A DNA stretch of 64,000 nucleotides from Hydrogenophaga intermedia (GCF_023715105.1 NZ_JAMBNO010000010.1:1-64000), one strand, 5' to 3'. Positions 1-10,643 are shown, counted from the first letter of the stretch. Notes: generated from the letters alone by a model not told the origin. Program-made: numbers and translations.

Positions 1-1
1 C

Positions 2-642
<641 letters not shown>

Positions 643-753
643 GTGCAGCTTCCTCTTTTCGCCGCCCTCCCCTGGCACCGGTAAGTGCCAGGCTCGGCGG
701 TCAATAGATTCGACTTGAGGGAATGGGCCGGCGTTGCCACCGGCCCGCGGGGA

Positions 754-2532
754 TCAAAGGTCTTCGGAACCCAGCAGCATCTCGGTGATGCCCTTGCCGG
801 CCTGGACCATCGGGAAGACGTTCTCGGTCGGATCGGTACGGAAGTCCATGAAGACGGTGCGGTCCTTGAGCTTGCGCGCCTCGCGCAACGCGGGCTCCAC
901 ATCCTGCGGGCGCTCGATCAGCATGCCCACGTGGCCATAAGCCTCGGCCAGCTTCACGAAGTTGGGTAGCGCGTCCATGTAGCTGTGGCTGTAGCGGCCG
1001 GAGTATTCGATCTCCTGCCACTGGCGCACCATGCCCAGGTAGCGGTTGTTGAGCGAGACCACCTTGATCGGCGTGTTGTACTGCAGGCAGGTGGAAAGCT
1101 CCTGGATGCACATCTGCACCGAGCCTTCACCGGTGATGCAGAACACCTCGGCATCGGGCTTGGCCAGCTTGATGCCCATGGCGTAGGGAATGCCCACACC
1201 CATGGTGCCCAGACCGCCCGAGTTGATCCAGCGGCGCGGCTCGTCGAACTTGTAGAACTGCGCGGCCCACATCTGGTGCTGCCCGACGTCGGACGTGATG
1301 TAGGTCTCGGTGTCCTTGGTCATGTTCCACAGCGTCTCGACGACCATCTGCGGCTTGATGACGTCCTTGTTGCCACGGTCGTACTTGAGGCAATCGCGCG
1401 AGCGCCAGCCTTCGATGGTCTTCCACCAGTCGGCCAGGGCCTTCTCTTCGACGCGCTGGGGCGTCTCGCGGATCATGTGGATCAGCTCGGTCAGCACGTC
1501 CTTCACATCGCCCACGATGGGCACGTCGACCTTGACGCGCTTGGAGATGCTCGACGGGTCGATGTCGATGTGGATGATCTTGCGTTCGTTCTGCGCGAAA
1601 TGCTTCGGGTTGCCGATCACGCGGTCGTCGAAACGCGCGCCCACCGCGAGCAGGACGTCGCAGTTCTGCATCGCGTTGTTGGCCTCGATGGTGCCGTGCA
1701 TGCCCAGCATGCCGAGAAACTTGCGGTCCGACGCCGGGTAGGCACCCAGGCCCATCAGCGTGTTGGTGACCGGGTAGCCGAGCATGTCGACCAGCGTGCG
1801 CAGCTCTTGCGTGGCATTGCCCAGCAGCACACCACCGCCGGTATAGATGTAAGGGCGCTTGGCGTTGAGCAGCAGTTGAAGTGCCTTGCGGATCTGTCCG
1901 CCATGGCCCTTGCGCACCGGGTTGTACGAGCGCATGGTGACGCTCTCGGGGTAACCCGTCCATGACGCCTTGTTGAAGGAAACGTCCTTCGGTACATCGA
2001 CCACCACCGGGCCGGGACGGCCGCTGCGCGCGATGTGAAAGGCCTTCTTCATCACCTCGGCCATCTGCCGCACGTCCTTCACCAGGAAGTTGTGCTTGAC
2101 GATGGGGCGCGTGATGCCGACGGTGTCGCACTCCTGGAAGGCGTCCAGGCCGATCGCCGGCGTGGGCACCTGCCCGGTGATGATCACCATCGGGATGCTG
2201 TCCATGTAGGCGGTGGCGATGCCGGTGACCGCGTTGGTGACGCCCGGGCCGGACGTGACCAGTGCGACGCCGACGTCGCCCGTGGCGCGCGCATAGCCGT
2301 CGGCCGCATGCACGGCTGCCTGCTCGTGGCGCACCAGCACGTGCTGGATGGTGTCCTGCTTGTAGAACGCGTCGTAGATGTGCAGCACGGCGCCGCCGGG
2401 GTAACCCCAGACGTACTTGACGCCTTCGGCCTGCAGGGCCTTGACGAGGATTTCCGCGCCGCGAAGTTCGAGGGGGGGCTGGGTGGCCGTGGCGGCCGCT
2501 GCCGAGGCCAGTTCGGCCTTCGAGATGTCCAT
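754..2532 (-). CDS. ilvI: Acetolactate synthase, large catalytic subunit
   Basis: This 592-residue thiamine-diphosphate enzyme condenses two pyruvates, or pyruvate and 2-oxobutyrate, to acetohydroxyacids, the first common step of branched-chain amino acid synthesis. The order is an N-terminal TPP pyrimidine-binding domain with the catalytic glutamate near residue 70 (VRHEQAAVHAADGYARATG), a central domain, and a C-terminal TPP domain. The Mg/TPP motif reads GEGS at 468-471, with Glu where GDG-type enzymes have Asp. The start MDISKAEL was chosen because AAAGG lies a few bases upstream and the 76 in-frame codons before it do not look like this family. It is first in the ilvI-ilvH-ilvC operon. 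It could equally be named ilvB. Confidence 0.95.
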   Translation of the reverse strand: MDISKAELASAAAATATQPPLELRGAEILVKALQAEGVKYVWGYPGGAVLHIYDAFYKQDTIQHVLVRHEQAAVHAADGYARATGDVGVALVTSGPGVTNAVTGIATAYMDSIPMVIITGQVPTPAIGLDAFQECDTVGITRPIVKHNFLVKDVRQMAEVMKKAFHIARSGRPGPVVVDVPKDVSFNKASWTGYPESVTMRSYNPVRKGHGGQIRKALQLLLNAKRPYIYTGGGVLLGNATQELRTLVDMLGYPVTNTLMGLGAYPASDRKFLGMLGMHGTIEANNAMQNCDVLLAVGARFDDRVIGNPKHFAQNERKIIHIDIDPSSISKRVKVDVPIVGDVKDVLTELIHMIRETPQRVEEKALADWWKTIEGWRSRDCLKYDRGNKDVIKPQMVVETLWNMTKDTETYITSDVGQHQMWAAQFYKFDEPRRWINSGGLGTMGVGIPYAMGIKLAKPDAEVFCITGEGSVQMCIQELSTCLQYNTPIKVVSLNNRYLGMVRQWQEIEYSGRYSHSYMDALPNFVKLAEAYGHVGMLIERPQDVEPALREARKLKDRTVFMDFRTDPTENVFPMVQAGKGITEMLLGSEDL

Positions 2533-2692
2533 GATCAACCTTTCGGGTATTTCTCTGACGAAAAACCTTGGGTGCCCCTTGGCCCGCCCTTGTGGGGCAG
2601 CTTCGGGACTTGAGACCAGTGGCCATGAGCGGAACGAATACCCGCCGGACCCTGATCCGTTTGCCTTGTAATGACGAAAGCCGCAGATTATG
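2533..2692 (-). promoter_or_regulatory. Candidate promoter and long leader of the ilv operon
   Basis: Upstream of ilvI, reading the minus strand, a -10-like CATAAT lies at 2687-2692, which would leave an untranslated leader of about 145 nt. Near its end are GCCCC and GGGGC arms separated by 15 nt, and then a run of five T about 20 nt before the SD. This could be an attenuator-like element. No leader peptide rich in Ile, Leu or Val is visible, so classical attenuation is not supported. No clear -35 was found. Confidence 0.3.
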
Positions 2693-2775
2693 GCACTGCA
2701 ACAAGGACATCCCGCGGATTTTTTTGCCCGCTGGGCGGCAATGCGACAATTCGCACCCACCCGAACGATGCCGAC

Positions 2776-3315
2776 ATGACCTCCGACGCCCCTGCCTCCG
2801 GCGCCGCCGACCGCCCCGATCTCACCGCCCCGTCACTGCGCCGCCGCATGGCTTGCTGGCTGTACGAAGGCATGCTCATGTTCGGCGTCGTCTTCATCGC
2901 CGGTTACCTGTTCTCCGCCCTTACCCAGCAGCGCCACGCCCTGGACAACCGCCACCCGCTGCAGGGTTTTCTGTTCGTGGTGTTCGGGATCTACTTCACC
3001 TGGTTCTGGCACAAGGGCCAGACGCTGGCGCAAAAGACCTGGCACATCCGCGTCGTGGATGCCAAGGGTCGCCCGGTCAGCCAGTGGCGCGCGCTGCTTC
3101 GCTACGTGCTCTCGTGGCTGTGGCTGCTTCCCCCGCTGGGGCTGAGCTGGGTGCTCGGCGCGCGCGGTGGCGGGCTGGTGGTGCTGCTGCTGGGTTGGGT
3201 GGTCGTTTATGCGCTGCTATCGCGCTTCCATGCGCAGAAGCAGTTCCTGCACGACGCACTGGCGGGTACACGGCTCGTGCACCACGCCCCGGCCGACAAG
3301 CCCGCCAAGGCATGA
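2776..3315 (+). CDS. RDD family integral membrane protein
   Basis: The 179-residue protein has the RDD-family layout: a first membrane helix after a basic segment (about residues 30-52), a second (about 65-82), and a hydrophobic C-terminal pair (about 110-150) before a short tail. The family's conserved polar positions sit around the segment KTWHIRVVDAKGRPVSQWRALLRY. Its function is unknown; transport has been suggested for some members. The start MTSDAPAS was preferred over an upstream ATG because that stretch is atypical. A -10-like GACAAT lies at 2745-2750. The last bases overlap the dgkA start in ATGA, so the two are probably translated together. Confidence 0.85.
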   Translation: MTSDAPASGAADRPDLTAPSLRRRMACWLYEGMLMFGVVFIAGYLFSALTQQRHALDNRHPLQGFLFVVFGIYFTWFWHKGQTLAQKTWHIRVVDAKGRPVSQWRALLRYVLSWLWLLPPLGLSWVLGARGGGLVVLLLGWVVVYALLSRFHAQKQFLHDALAGTRLVHHAPADKPAKA

Positions 3316-3710
3316 CGACCCCCGAGGACGCCAATCCGCAAAAGCGCCGTACCGGGCTGAGCCGCGTCTGGCACGCGCTGCACTATTCCCTGGCCGGCCT
3401 GCGCGCCGGTTGGAGCGAGACCGCTTTTCGCCAGGAGGCCCTCGCCGCGTTCGTGCTGGTGCCACTGGCTTTTTTCGTCGGCCAGGGCTGGGTGGAAACC
3501 GCCTTGCTGATCGGTACCGTCGTGCTGGTGATGATCGTGGAACTGCTCAACACGGGCATCGAAACCGCCATCGACCGCATTGGGCCCGAGTGGCACGCGC
3601 TGTCCAAGCGCGCAAAGGACATGGGCAGCGCAGCCGTGCTGTTGAGCCTGCTGCTGTGCGGGGGCACCTGGCTGGCAGCCTTGTGGGGGCATTTCGGGAG
3701 CCTGATTTGA
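3312..3710 (+). CDS. dgkA: Diacylglycerol kinase, prokaryotic type
   Basis: The 132-residue small integral membrane kinase phosphorylates diacylglycerol to phosphatidate, recycling lipid released by osmoregulated glucan and lipopolysaccharide modification. It shows the DgkA plan: an amphipathic N-terminal segment, a catalytic stretch with conserved acidic and Asn residues (VELLNTGIETAIDRIG, about residues 77-92), and three membrane helices. The length is typical for the family. It overlaps the RDD gene at its 5' end (ATGA) and the LOG-family gene at its 3' end, so the three form one tightly packed operon. Confidence 0.93.
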   Translation: MTTPEDANPQKRRTGLSRVWHALHYSLAGLRAGWSETAFRQEALAAFVLVPLAFFVGQGWVETALLIGTVVLVMIVELLNTGIETAIDRIGPEWHALSKRAKDMGSAAVLLSLLLCGGTWLAALWGHFGSLI

Positions 3711-4294
3711 TTGACCCCGCATTCTCCATCTGCGTTTATTGCGGCTCGCGCCCAGGGGCGAGCCCTGTTTATGCCGACGCCGCACGCGCCGTGGGCCGCT
3801 GGATAGGCCGCCGCGGGGGACAACTGGTGTACGGCGGTGGTCGCAACGGCCTCATGGGCATCGTGGCCGACAGCACGCTGCAGGCCGGTGGACGTGTGGT
3901 GGGCGTGATTCCCAAGGCTTTGGTCGAGAAGGAATGGGCACACCACGGCTGCAGCGAACTGCATGTGGTCGACACGATGCACGAGCGCAAGCGATTGATG
4001 GCCGAGCACGCCGACGCGTTTCTCGCCCTGCCCGGCGGCATCGGCACCTTCGAGGAGTTCTTCGAGGTCTGGACCTGGCGCCAGCTCGGCTACCACGACA
4101 AACCCGTGGGCCTGCTGAACGTCGACGGGTACTACGACGGCCTGCTCGCCTTTCTGCGCACCAGCGTGCAGGCGCAGTTCATGGGCGATTGGCAGATGGA
4201 CCTGATGCGCGTGTCGGCCGACGTGAACGCGCTGATGCCGGAGCTGGTGCAGTCGGCCGGGCTCGTGCCAGAGTCGCGGCTCGACGAAATCTGA
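3707..4294 (+). CDS. LOG family protein (TIGR00730; cytokinin riboside 5'-monophosphate phosphoribohydrolase-like)
   Basis: The 195-residue Rossmann-like protein carries the LOG signature PGGIGTFEE (about residues 109-117) and the upstream YGGGRNGLMG and MHERKRLM motifs that form the nucleotide site. The family cleaves nucleoside 5'-monophosphates to free base and ribose 5-phosphate; the bacterial physiological substrate is often unclear, and these proteins used to be mislabelled lysine decarboxylases. No ATG lies close to the conserved start, so a TTG at 3707, overlapping the dgkA stop as TTGA, was chosen. It is probably translationally coupled to dgkA. Confidence 0.88.
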   Translation: MIDPAFSICVYCGSRPGASPVYADAARAVGRWIGRRGGQLVYGGGRNGLMGIVADSTLQAGGRVVGVIPKALVEKEWAHHGCSELHVVDTMHERKRLMAEHADAFLALPGGIGTFEEFFEVWTWRQLGYHDKPVGLLNVDGYYDGLLAFLRTSVQAQFMGDWQMDLMRVSADVNALMPELVQSAGLVPESRLDEI

Positions 4295-4323
4295 AACATC
4301 GGCGCTTGCGAAGCGCCAGCCGC

Positions 4324-5620
<1,297 letters not shown>

Positions 5621-5624
<4 letters not shown>

Positions 5625-6211
5625 GCGGACCTCTGGGGATACACGCCCTGCAGGGCGATGATGAAATTGAGCCCCAGCCCCGGATTGCGCACATCAACAG
5701 GCTCACCGCCTCCCGTGGCCTGAACGACCACCTGCCCATCCACCGGCAATGGCGACATGCCCGCGCTGGCCTGGGCCGCGGGGGCAAACGCCGGCAGGGC
5801 GATACCACCTTCGCCCACCGGGTTGGCGGGGACTGCCCCGGTCGGGTCTGTCAGCGAGCCACCGCCGCGGTATGCCACGGGACGCACGCCGGCGCTCGCA
5901 AACGTGGCATCGTGGGTGTGAGCAGGCAAGTGACGCTGCAGAAGAGTCAGGTCCTCTGCACCCAGATACTCACCGAAGGCGATGTTGCCGAGGTTGGCAC
6001 CTTGGCCTGAGCCGATCGGCGAACGGCCTCGAAGGTCCGGCAAGCCGAACGTGTTCAAGCCGTCACCGCCGAACACGGTGCCAAGCAGGGCGTAAAGCGC
6101 AGTGTGCTGCTGCAGAGGCAGAAGTCGGCCGTCACAGAGCGCCCAGCCCTCAGGCGCGAACGGAAAAGCGACAAGACGAATCTCGCCGATGAAGGGATCG
6201 GTTGCGGACAT
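5621..6211 (-). CDS. Tail-collar (microcystin-dependent protein-like) domain protein
   Basis: The 196-residue protein has a phage tail-collar domain at its N-terminus (about residues 7-70: FIGEIRLVAFPFAPEGWALC, then LPDLRGRSPIGSGQG). A His-containing linker (LPAHTHDA) and a Gly/Pro-rich region lead to the C-terminal NFIIALQGVYP motif. This is the full architecture of the MdpB/tail-collar family found in phage tails and many bacterial genomes outside prophages. An SD AGGGAG sits 6 nt before the ATG. No other phage gene is nearby, so a prophage is unlikely. It shares an operon with the collagen-like lipoprotein downstream. Confidence 0.85.
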
Positions 6212-6344
6212 GGGGAACTCCCTGGGGGTTTTTGGTGATCTCGTGCGCTGCCGCGATGACTGCCTTCAGCGCTCGCGGGCGAATACTTGGACATGGCACG
6301 CGGATGTCCAATACTGCGGCTGCAGTAATTGCTGCGTTCGTCAT
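6150..6344 (-). CDS. Possible 64-residue small ORF upstream of the tail-collar gene
   Basis: A short ORF begins MTNAAITAAAVLDIRVPC and runs into the tail-collar gene in another frame. Its ATG is preceded at 5 nt by GAGGA, a good ribosome binding site, which is why it is listed. No family is recognised, and the second half overlaps the well-supported tail-collar coding sequence, so the frame may be fortuitous. The inverted repeat at 6287-6311 lies inside it. Confidence 0.22.
   Translation of the reverse strand: MTNAAITAAAVLDIRVPCPSIRPRALKAVIAAAHEITKNPQGVPHVRNRSLHRRDSSCRFSVRA
6287..6311. repeat. Perfect inverted repeat, 8-bp arms with 9-bp spacer
   Basis: TTGGACAT and ATGTCCAA flank a 9-bp spacer in the 147-bp gap between the tail-collar gene (minus) and the asparaginase gene (plus). 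Position and symmetry suit an operator for either divergent gene; in RNA it would form a hairpin. A second short symmetry (ACTGC-GGCT-GCAGT) follows about 3 nt downstream. No adjacent regulator gene is present to assign it to. Confidence 0.5.
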
Positions 6345-6358
6345 GAAATCCTCAATCC

Positions 6359-7423
6359 ATGAGCATCCGCGTCGAGACCCTTGAGCAACCCTTGCATGGC
6401 CATGCACCCATCGCCGCCAGTTTTCGCGGCGGTCATCCCGAGAACATCCACCATGGGTCGTTTGCCGTTGTGTCGGCCGATGGCGGGTTGATCGCCGCCT
6501 GTGGCGACGTCGAGTACCCGGTGTTCACGCGCTCGGCGCTCAAACCACTGCAGGCCATGCCACTGGTGGCCTCGTCGGCCGAGCGTCTCGGCCTGAGCGA
6601 CGCCGACATCGCCTTGCTCTGTGCCAGCCACAACGGTGAACCGATGCACGTTGAGCGCGCGGCCAGCCTGCTCGCTCGCATCGGCGCCGGCGAGGCCGCA
6701 CTGGCCTGCGGCACGCACGAGCCCTATCTGTTCCGCTTTACCGACCAGAGGCCCGCCGCCGGGGCGCGCTTCGGCCCGCTGCACCACAACTGCTCGGGCA
6801 AGCACGCCGGCATGCTGCTACTGGCCGATGCGCTGGGAGCGCCGCTGACGGGCTACCTCGATCCGGCACACCCTACGCAACAGGCCATCGCACGCAGCGT
6901 GAGCCATTGGTCCGGTGTGCCTGAAGCCGATCTGGTGCGCGGCATCGACGGCTGCAGCGCGCCTAACTTTGCCCTGCCCTTGCGCGCATTGGCGCACGCT
7001 TTTGCGCGCCTTACGTCGGTCGAGCCCGATGCGCAGTACGGCAGTGCTCCGCTGCGCATTGCGCGCGCCATGAGCCGCCATCCCGAGCTGGTAAGCGGCC
7101 AGGGCCGCAACGACCTTGTGTTGATGCAGGCCGGCCGGGGCGACTGGTTCAGCAAGGTTGGCGCCGACGGCGTGCAGGCCCTGGGCAGCTTCAGCCGCGG
7201 CATCGGCATCGCGGCCAAGTGCAGCGACGGCCAGCTCGCGCCGTTGATGGTGGCGCTGGTGTCCGCGCTCGACCAGCTGGGCTGGCTCGACGACGATGCC
7301 CGCGCCGCACTCGCCGCGCTGATTCCGCCGCCGCTGAAGAACGCGGCCGGCATTGAGGTCGGCGAATGGCGCGCCGTACTCAAACTCCAGCCCGGCGGAC
7401 TCAAGCCCGGTACTTGCTCGTGA
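6359..7423 (+). CDS. L-asparaginase II family protein
   Basis: The 354-residue protein belongs to the asparaginase II family (PF06089), the type related to Rhizobium etli AsnA and distinct from E. coli AnsA/AnsB. It would hydrolyse asparagine to aspartate and ammonia in the cytoplasm. The family blocks are present: TRSALKPLQAMPLV (about residues 57-70), the ASHNGEP motif (about 89-95), HHNCSGKHAGML (about 141-152) and a central DGCSAPNFALPL. It starts at MSIRVETLEQ. Its last 23 bases overlap the convergent nadE end. No signal peptide is seen. Confidence 0.9.
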   Translation: MSIRVETLEQPLHGHAPIAASFRGGHPENIHHGSFAVVSADGGLIAACGDVEYPVFTRSALKPLQAMPLVASSAERLGLSDADIALLCASHNGEPMHVERAASLLARIGAGEAALACGTHEPYLFRFTDQRPAAGARFGPLHHNCSGKHAGMLLLADALGAPLTGYLDPAHPTQQAIARSVSHWSGVPEADLVRGIDGCSAPNFALPLRALAHAFARLTSVEPDAQYGSAPLRIARAMSRHPELVSGQGRNDLVLMQAGRGDWFSKVGADGVQALGSFSRGIGIAAKCSDGQLAPLMVALVSALDQLGWLDDDARAALAALIPPPLKNAAGIEVGEWRAVLKLQPGGLKPGTCS

Positions 7424-9086
7424 TCGGGTAGCGCCAGTCCTTGCCGAAGCTGCGGTGGGTCACGCGGATGCCCACCGGGGCCTGGCGGCGCTTGTACTCG
7501 TTGATGCGGATCAGACGCACCACCTTCTCCACGTCGGCGCGCGCAAAACCCTCGGCAATGATCGTCTCGGGGCTCTGGTCGTTTTCCATGTAGCGCTCGA
7601 TGATGGCGTCGAGCACCTCGTAGGGGGGCAGGCTGTCCTGGTCTGTCTGGTCGGGACGCAGTTCGGCGCTGGGCGGGCGCGTGATGATGCGCTCGGGGAT
7701 CGGGTTGGCACCGGTGCCGTATGGGTCGTGCGCGTTGCGCCAGCGCGCGAGCTTGAACACCACCGTCTTGGCCACGTCCTTGATGACGGCAAAGCCGCCG
7801 GCCATGTCGCCGTAGAGCGTGCAGTAGCCGGTGGCCATCTCGCTCTTGTTGCCGGTCGTCAGCACGATGCTGCCGAACTTGTTGGACAGCGCCATCAGCA
7901 GCGTGCCGCGGATGCGCGCCTGCAGGTTCTCTTCGGTGGTGTCCTCGGCCCGGCCTTCGAACAGCGGCGCGAGCGAGGCCTTGAATGCCTCGAACTCGGG
8001 CGCGATGGAGATTTCGTCGTAGCGCACACCCATGCGCGCGGCCATGTCGCGGGCGTCGATCCACGATATGTCGGCCGTGTACGGCGAGGGCATCATCACC
8101 GCACGCACCTTGTCCTTGCCCAGCGCATCCACCGCAATCGCCAGCACCAGCGCCGAGTCGATGCCGCCCGACAGACCGAGGATGGCGCCGGGGAATCCGT
8201 TCTTGCCCAGGTAGTCGCGCACGCCCAGCACCAGTGCATGCCACAGGTCGGCCTCAGCGCTGTGGGCACGGTCGATCTCGGCCGTGATGCGCCAGGCGCT
8301 GCCCTGGCGCTCGAAACTCGCGTCGAACTCGGCCTCCTTGAAGCTCACCGCACGGCCCACGAGTTCGCCCGCTGCATCCAGCACGAAGCTGCGGCCCTCG
8401 AACACGATCTCGTCCTGCCCGCCCACGAGGTGCGCGTAGACCAGCGGCAGGCCGGTCTCACGCACGCGCTCACGCATGGTGGCTTCGCGCTCGCCTCCCT
8501 TGCCGGCGTGGAACGGTGAGGCATTGATGACGGCGATGAGGTCGGCACCTGCGGCCTTGAGCTCGGCGGCCGGGGCCTCGAACCAGGCGTCTTCACAGAT
8601 CAGCAGGCCCACCTGAACGGGTCGGCCCTGGGCATCCGGCACCGCAAACACGCACGGGGCCTGGCCCGGCGTGAAATAGCGGCGCTCATCGAACACCTGG
8701 TAGTTGGGCAGTTCGCGTTTGGCGTACGTCACCACGACACGCCCCTCGGCAACCACACTGGCGGCGTTGTACAGCGCCGCCACCGACACACTGCGCTCGC
8801 GCGCGCCGCGCCCGGCCCGCGCCGGATGTCCCACCACGATGTGCAGGCCTTTGAGGCCTGCGGTCGCGGCCGCGATGGTCTTCAGGGCATCATCGCAGGC
8901 GTCGACGAAGGCGGGGCGCAGGTACAGGTCTTCCGCCGCGTAGCCGCAGATCGCGAGTTCGGGGGTGAGCAGCAGTTGCGCCCCGCGCGCATGGGCCGCG
9001 TGGGCGGCGTCGACGATGCGGCGGGCGTTGCCCACCATGTCCCCCACCACGAAGTCGAGCTGGGCAACCGATACGGAAAACGTCAT
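7401..9086 (-). CDS. nadE: Glutamine-dependent NAD+ synthetase
   Basis: The 561-residue two-domain enzyme makes NAD+ from deamido-NAD+ and ATP, using ammonia released from glutamine. The N-terminal nitrilase-type domain (about residues 4-265) has the Glu-Lys-Cys triad in TPELAICGY, YAKRELPNY and LLICEDAWFE. The C-terminal synthetase domain (about 280-561) has the PP-loop SGGIDSAL and the substrate motif TTGNKSEMATGYCTLYGDMAGG. The length is normal for the glutamine-dependent form. Its ATG shares the four bases CATG with the divergent acyltransferase gene, so its control region must lie inside that gene; a -10-like CATAAT occurs at 9116-9121 on the minus strand. Confidence 0.95.
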   Translation of the reverse strand: MTFSVSVAQLDFVVGDMVGNARRIVDAAHAAHARGAQLLLTPELAICGYAAEDLYLRPAFVDACDDALKTIAAATAGLKGLHIVVGHPARAGRGARERSVSVAALYNAASVVAEGRVVVTYAKRELPNYQVFDERRYFTPGQAPCVFAVPDAQGRPVQVGLLICEDAWFEAPAAELKAAGADLIAVINASPFHAGKGGEREATMRERVRETGLPLVYAHLVGGQDEIVFEGRSFVLDAAGELVGRAVSFKEAEFDASFERQGSAWRITAEIDRAHSAEADLWHALVLGVRDYLGKNGFPGAILGLSGGIDSALVLAIAVDALGKDKVRAVMMPSPYTADISWIDARDMAARMGVRYDEISIAPEFEAFKASLAPLFEGRAEDTTEENLQARIRGTLLMALSNKFGSIVLTTGNKSEMATGYCTLYGDMAGGFAVIKDVAKTVVFKLARWRNAHDPYGTGANPIPERIITRPPSAELRPDQTDQDSLPPYEVLDAIIERYMENDQSPETIIAEGFARADVEKVVRLIRINEYKRRQAPVGIRVTHRSFGKDWRYPITSKYRA

Positions 9087-10260
9087 GGAAACAGGTGGGC
9101 TGACAGGGGAAAAACATTATGTCACCCGGGTTCTGAGCGACTGGGCCGAAATCCGCGAAGCCGACTGGGACGCGCTGCTGGCCCGCAGCAGCGATCCGAG
9201 CCCGTTTGCCCGCCACGCCTACCTGCGCGCCATGGCCGACAGCGGCAGCGCCACGCCCGAGACGGGCTGGGCGCTGCACCTGATCACGCTCTGGCGCGGC
9301 CAGGCGTTGTGCGCGGCCTGTGCGGTCTACCTCAAGGCGCATTCCTACGGCGAGTACGTCTTCGACTGGGCCTGGGCCGATGCCTATGCCCGCCACGGCC
9401 TGCGTTACTACCCGAAGGCGCTGGCCGCGGTGCCGTTCACGCCGGTGCCGGGCGCACGCCTGTTGGCGGTCGACGACCAAGCGCGAAGCGCGCTGGTGCA
9501 GGCCCTGTTGCGTTGGTGCGAAACGCAGGAACTCTCCTCGCTGCATCTGCTGTTCCTGCAGCCCGAGGACATCAAGGCCTGTGAAGGCGAGGGCCTGATG
9601 CTTCGCCACACCGTGCAGTTCCACTGGCACAACCCGGGCTGGCGCGACTGGGAGGCCTTTCTGGCCAGCCTGCAGCAGGAGAAGCGCAAGAAGATTCGCC
9701 AGGAACGCCGCAAGGTGGCCGAGGCCGGTGTGACGTTTCGCTGGGTGCAGGGCCGCGACATCACCGACGCCGACTGGGATTTTTTCTACCGCTGCTACGA
9801 GCGCACCTACCTCGAACACGGCAACCCGCCCTACCTCACACGCGAGTTTTTCGCCGCCATGGCACGTGACATGCACGGGCACTGGTTGCTGTTCATCGCC
9901 GAGGCGGGCGGGCAGGCCATCGCCAGCAGCCTGATTGCCATCGACCCGGAGCACCGCGTGGCGTATGGCCGCTACTGGGGTGCTCTGCAGCGGGTGGACT
10001 GCCTGCATTTCGAGGCCTGCTACTACCAGCCGCTGCAGTGGTGCATCGAGCACGGCTACCGGCGCTTCGAGGGCGGCGCCCAGGGCGAGCACAAGATGGC
10101 GCGCGCCCTGCTGCCGGTGAAGACCACCAGTGCCCACTGGCTGGCCCACCCGGCCTTCGCCGAGGCGGTGGACCGCTTCCTGCAGCGCGAGGGCGAGGGC
10201 GTGGCGCAATACCTGGACCACCTGGACGCACGCAACCCGCTCAAGCGAGGTGCTTGCTGA
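9085..10260 (+). CDS. FemAB-like N-acyltransferase (peptidogalycan biosynthesis / DUF482 family)
   Basis: The 391-residue protein belongs to the GNAT-related PF04339 family, typified by SWAEIREADWDALLARSSDPSPFARHAYLRAM near the N-terminus (given here as a family hallmark in part), the basic helix EKRKKIRQERRKV (about residues 200-215) and the C-terminal FEGGAQGEHKMARAL block (about 327-341). Members are annotated as peptidogalycan or cell-envelope acyltransferases, but the substrate is unproven. The ATG at 9085 overlaps the nadE start on the other strand; no other canonical start fits. A small membrane protein and a bactofilin follow, which points to an envelope role. Confidence 0.82.
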   Translation: METGGLTGEKHYVTRVLSDWAEIREADWDALLARSSDPSPFARHAYLRAMADSGSATPETGWALHLITLWRGQALCAACAVYLKAHSYGEYVFDWAWADAYARHGLRYYPKALAAVPFTPVPGARLLAVDDQARSALVQALLRWCETQELSSLHLLFLQPEDIKACEGEGLMLRHTVQFHWHNPGWRDWEAFLASLQQEKRKKIRQERRKVAEAGVTFRWVQGRDITDADWDFFYRCYERTYLEHGNPPYLTREFFAAMARDMHGHWLLFIAEAGGQAIASSLIAIDPEHRVAYGRYWGALQRVDCLHFEACYYQPLQWCIEHGYRRFEGGAQGEHKMARALLPVKTTSAHWLAHPAFAEAVDRFLQREGEGVAQYLDHLDARNPLKRGAC

Positions 10261-10278
10261 AATCCGCGCAACACCCCC

Positions 10279-10284
10279 TACACT
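10279..10284 (+). promoter_or_regulatory. -10-like TACACT immediately upstream of the small membrane protein gene
   Basis: TACACT ends 8 nt before the ATG at 10293, the spacing expected if transcription starts at or beside the start codon. It is one of several such cases in this window. No clear -35 accompanies it. Confidence 0.25.
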
Positions 10285-10292
10285 CGGCCGCC

Positions 10293-10643
10293 ATGGACGA
10301 GCAGGACGCCTTCTTCACCCAGGCTGTCGTCGGCGCACCCTTCTCGGTGCTCCTCGGGCGCCAGATGTCGGCGCCCGCTCTCAAGGCGCAGGGCCTCGAA
10401 CTCCCGGTGGACGGCGGTACACCGCGCATCAGCCCGGCCTGGCAGCCCTGGGTGATCGAACGCCTGGCTTCGCTGCCCGCGGGTGTGCCACGCCCGCGCC
10501 CGCGCGGCCTGCGGCGCTGGTTGGAGCGCCACGCGCTGGCCATCGCCTTGCTCGGGCTGATCAGCCTGGTTGCCGCAGCGCTGCTCGCGGCACACGCGCG
10601 CGGCTGGCTGCAACCGCTGATGCAAGGAAGGCTGCCGTGGTGA
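10293..10643 (+). CDS. Small single-pass membrane protein of unknown function
   Basis: The 116-residue protein is not recognised as a named family. It has a soluble N-terminal part (residues 1-60), a Pro/Arg-rich stretch (PRPRPRGLRRWLERH, about 66-80) and one hydrophobic helix (about 81-101) followed by a short tail, so the N-terminus is probably cytoplasmic. Its stop overlaps the start of the bactofilin gene in GTGA, so the two are likely translated together. By context it could anchor or partner the bactofilin at the membrane; this is inference. Confidence 0.65.
   Translation: MDEQDAFFTQAVVGAPFSVLLGRQMSAPALKAQGLELPVDGGTPRISPAWQPWVIERLASLPAGVPRPRPRGLRRWLERHALAIALLGLISLVAAALLAAHARGWLQPLMQGRLPW

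Noticed and set aside
1310..1741. Long open frames opposite ilvI, purL, glnD and hppA
   Set aside because: They are shadows of high-GC genes: no ribosome site, low-complexity Arg/Ala/Pro composition and no recognised domain.
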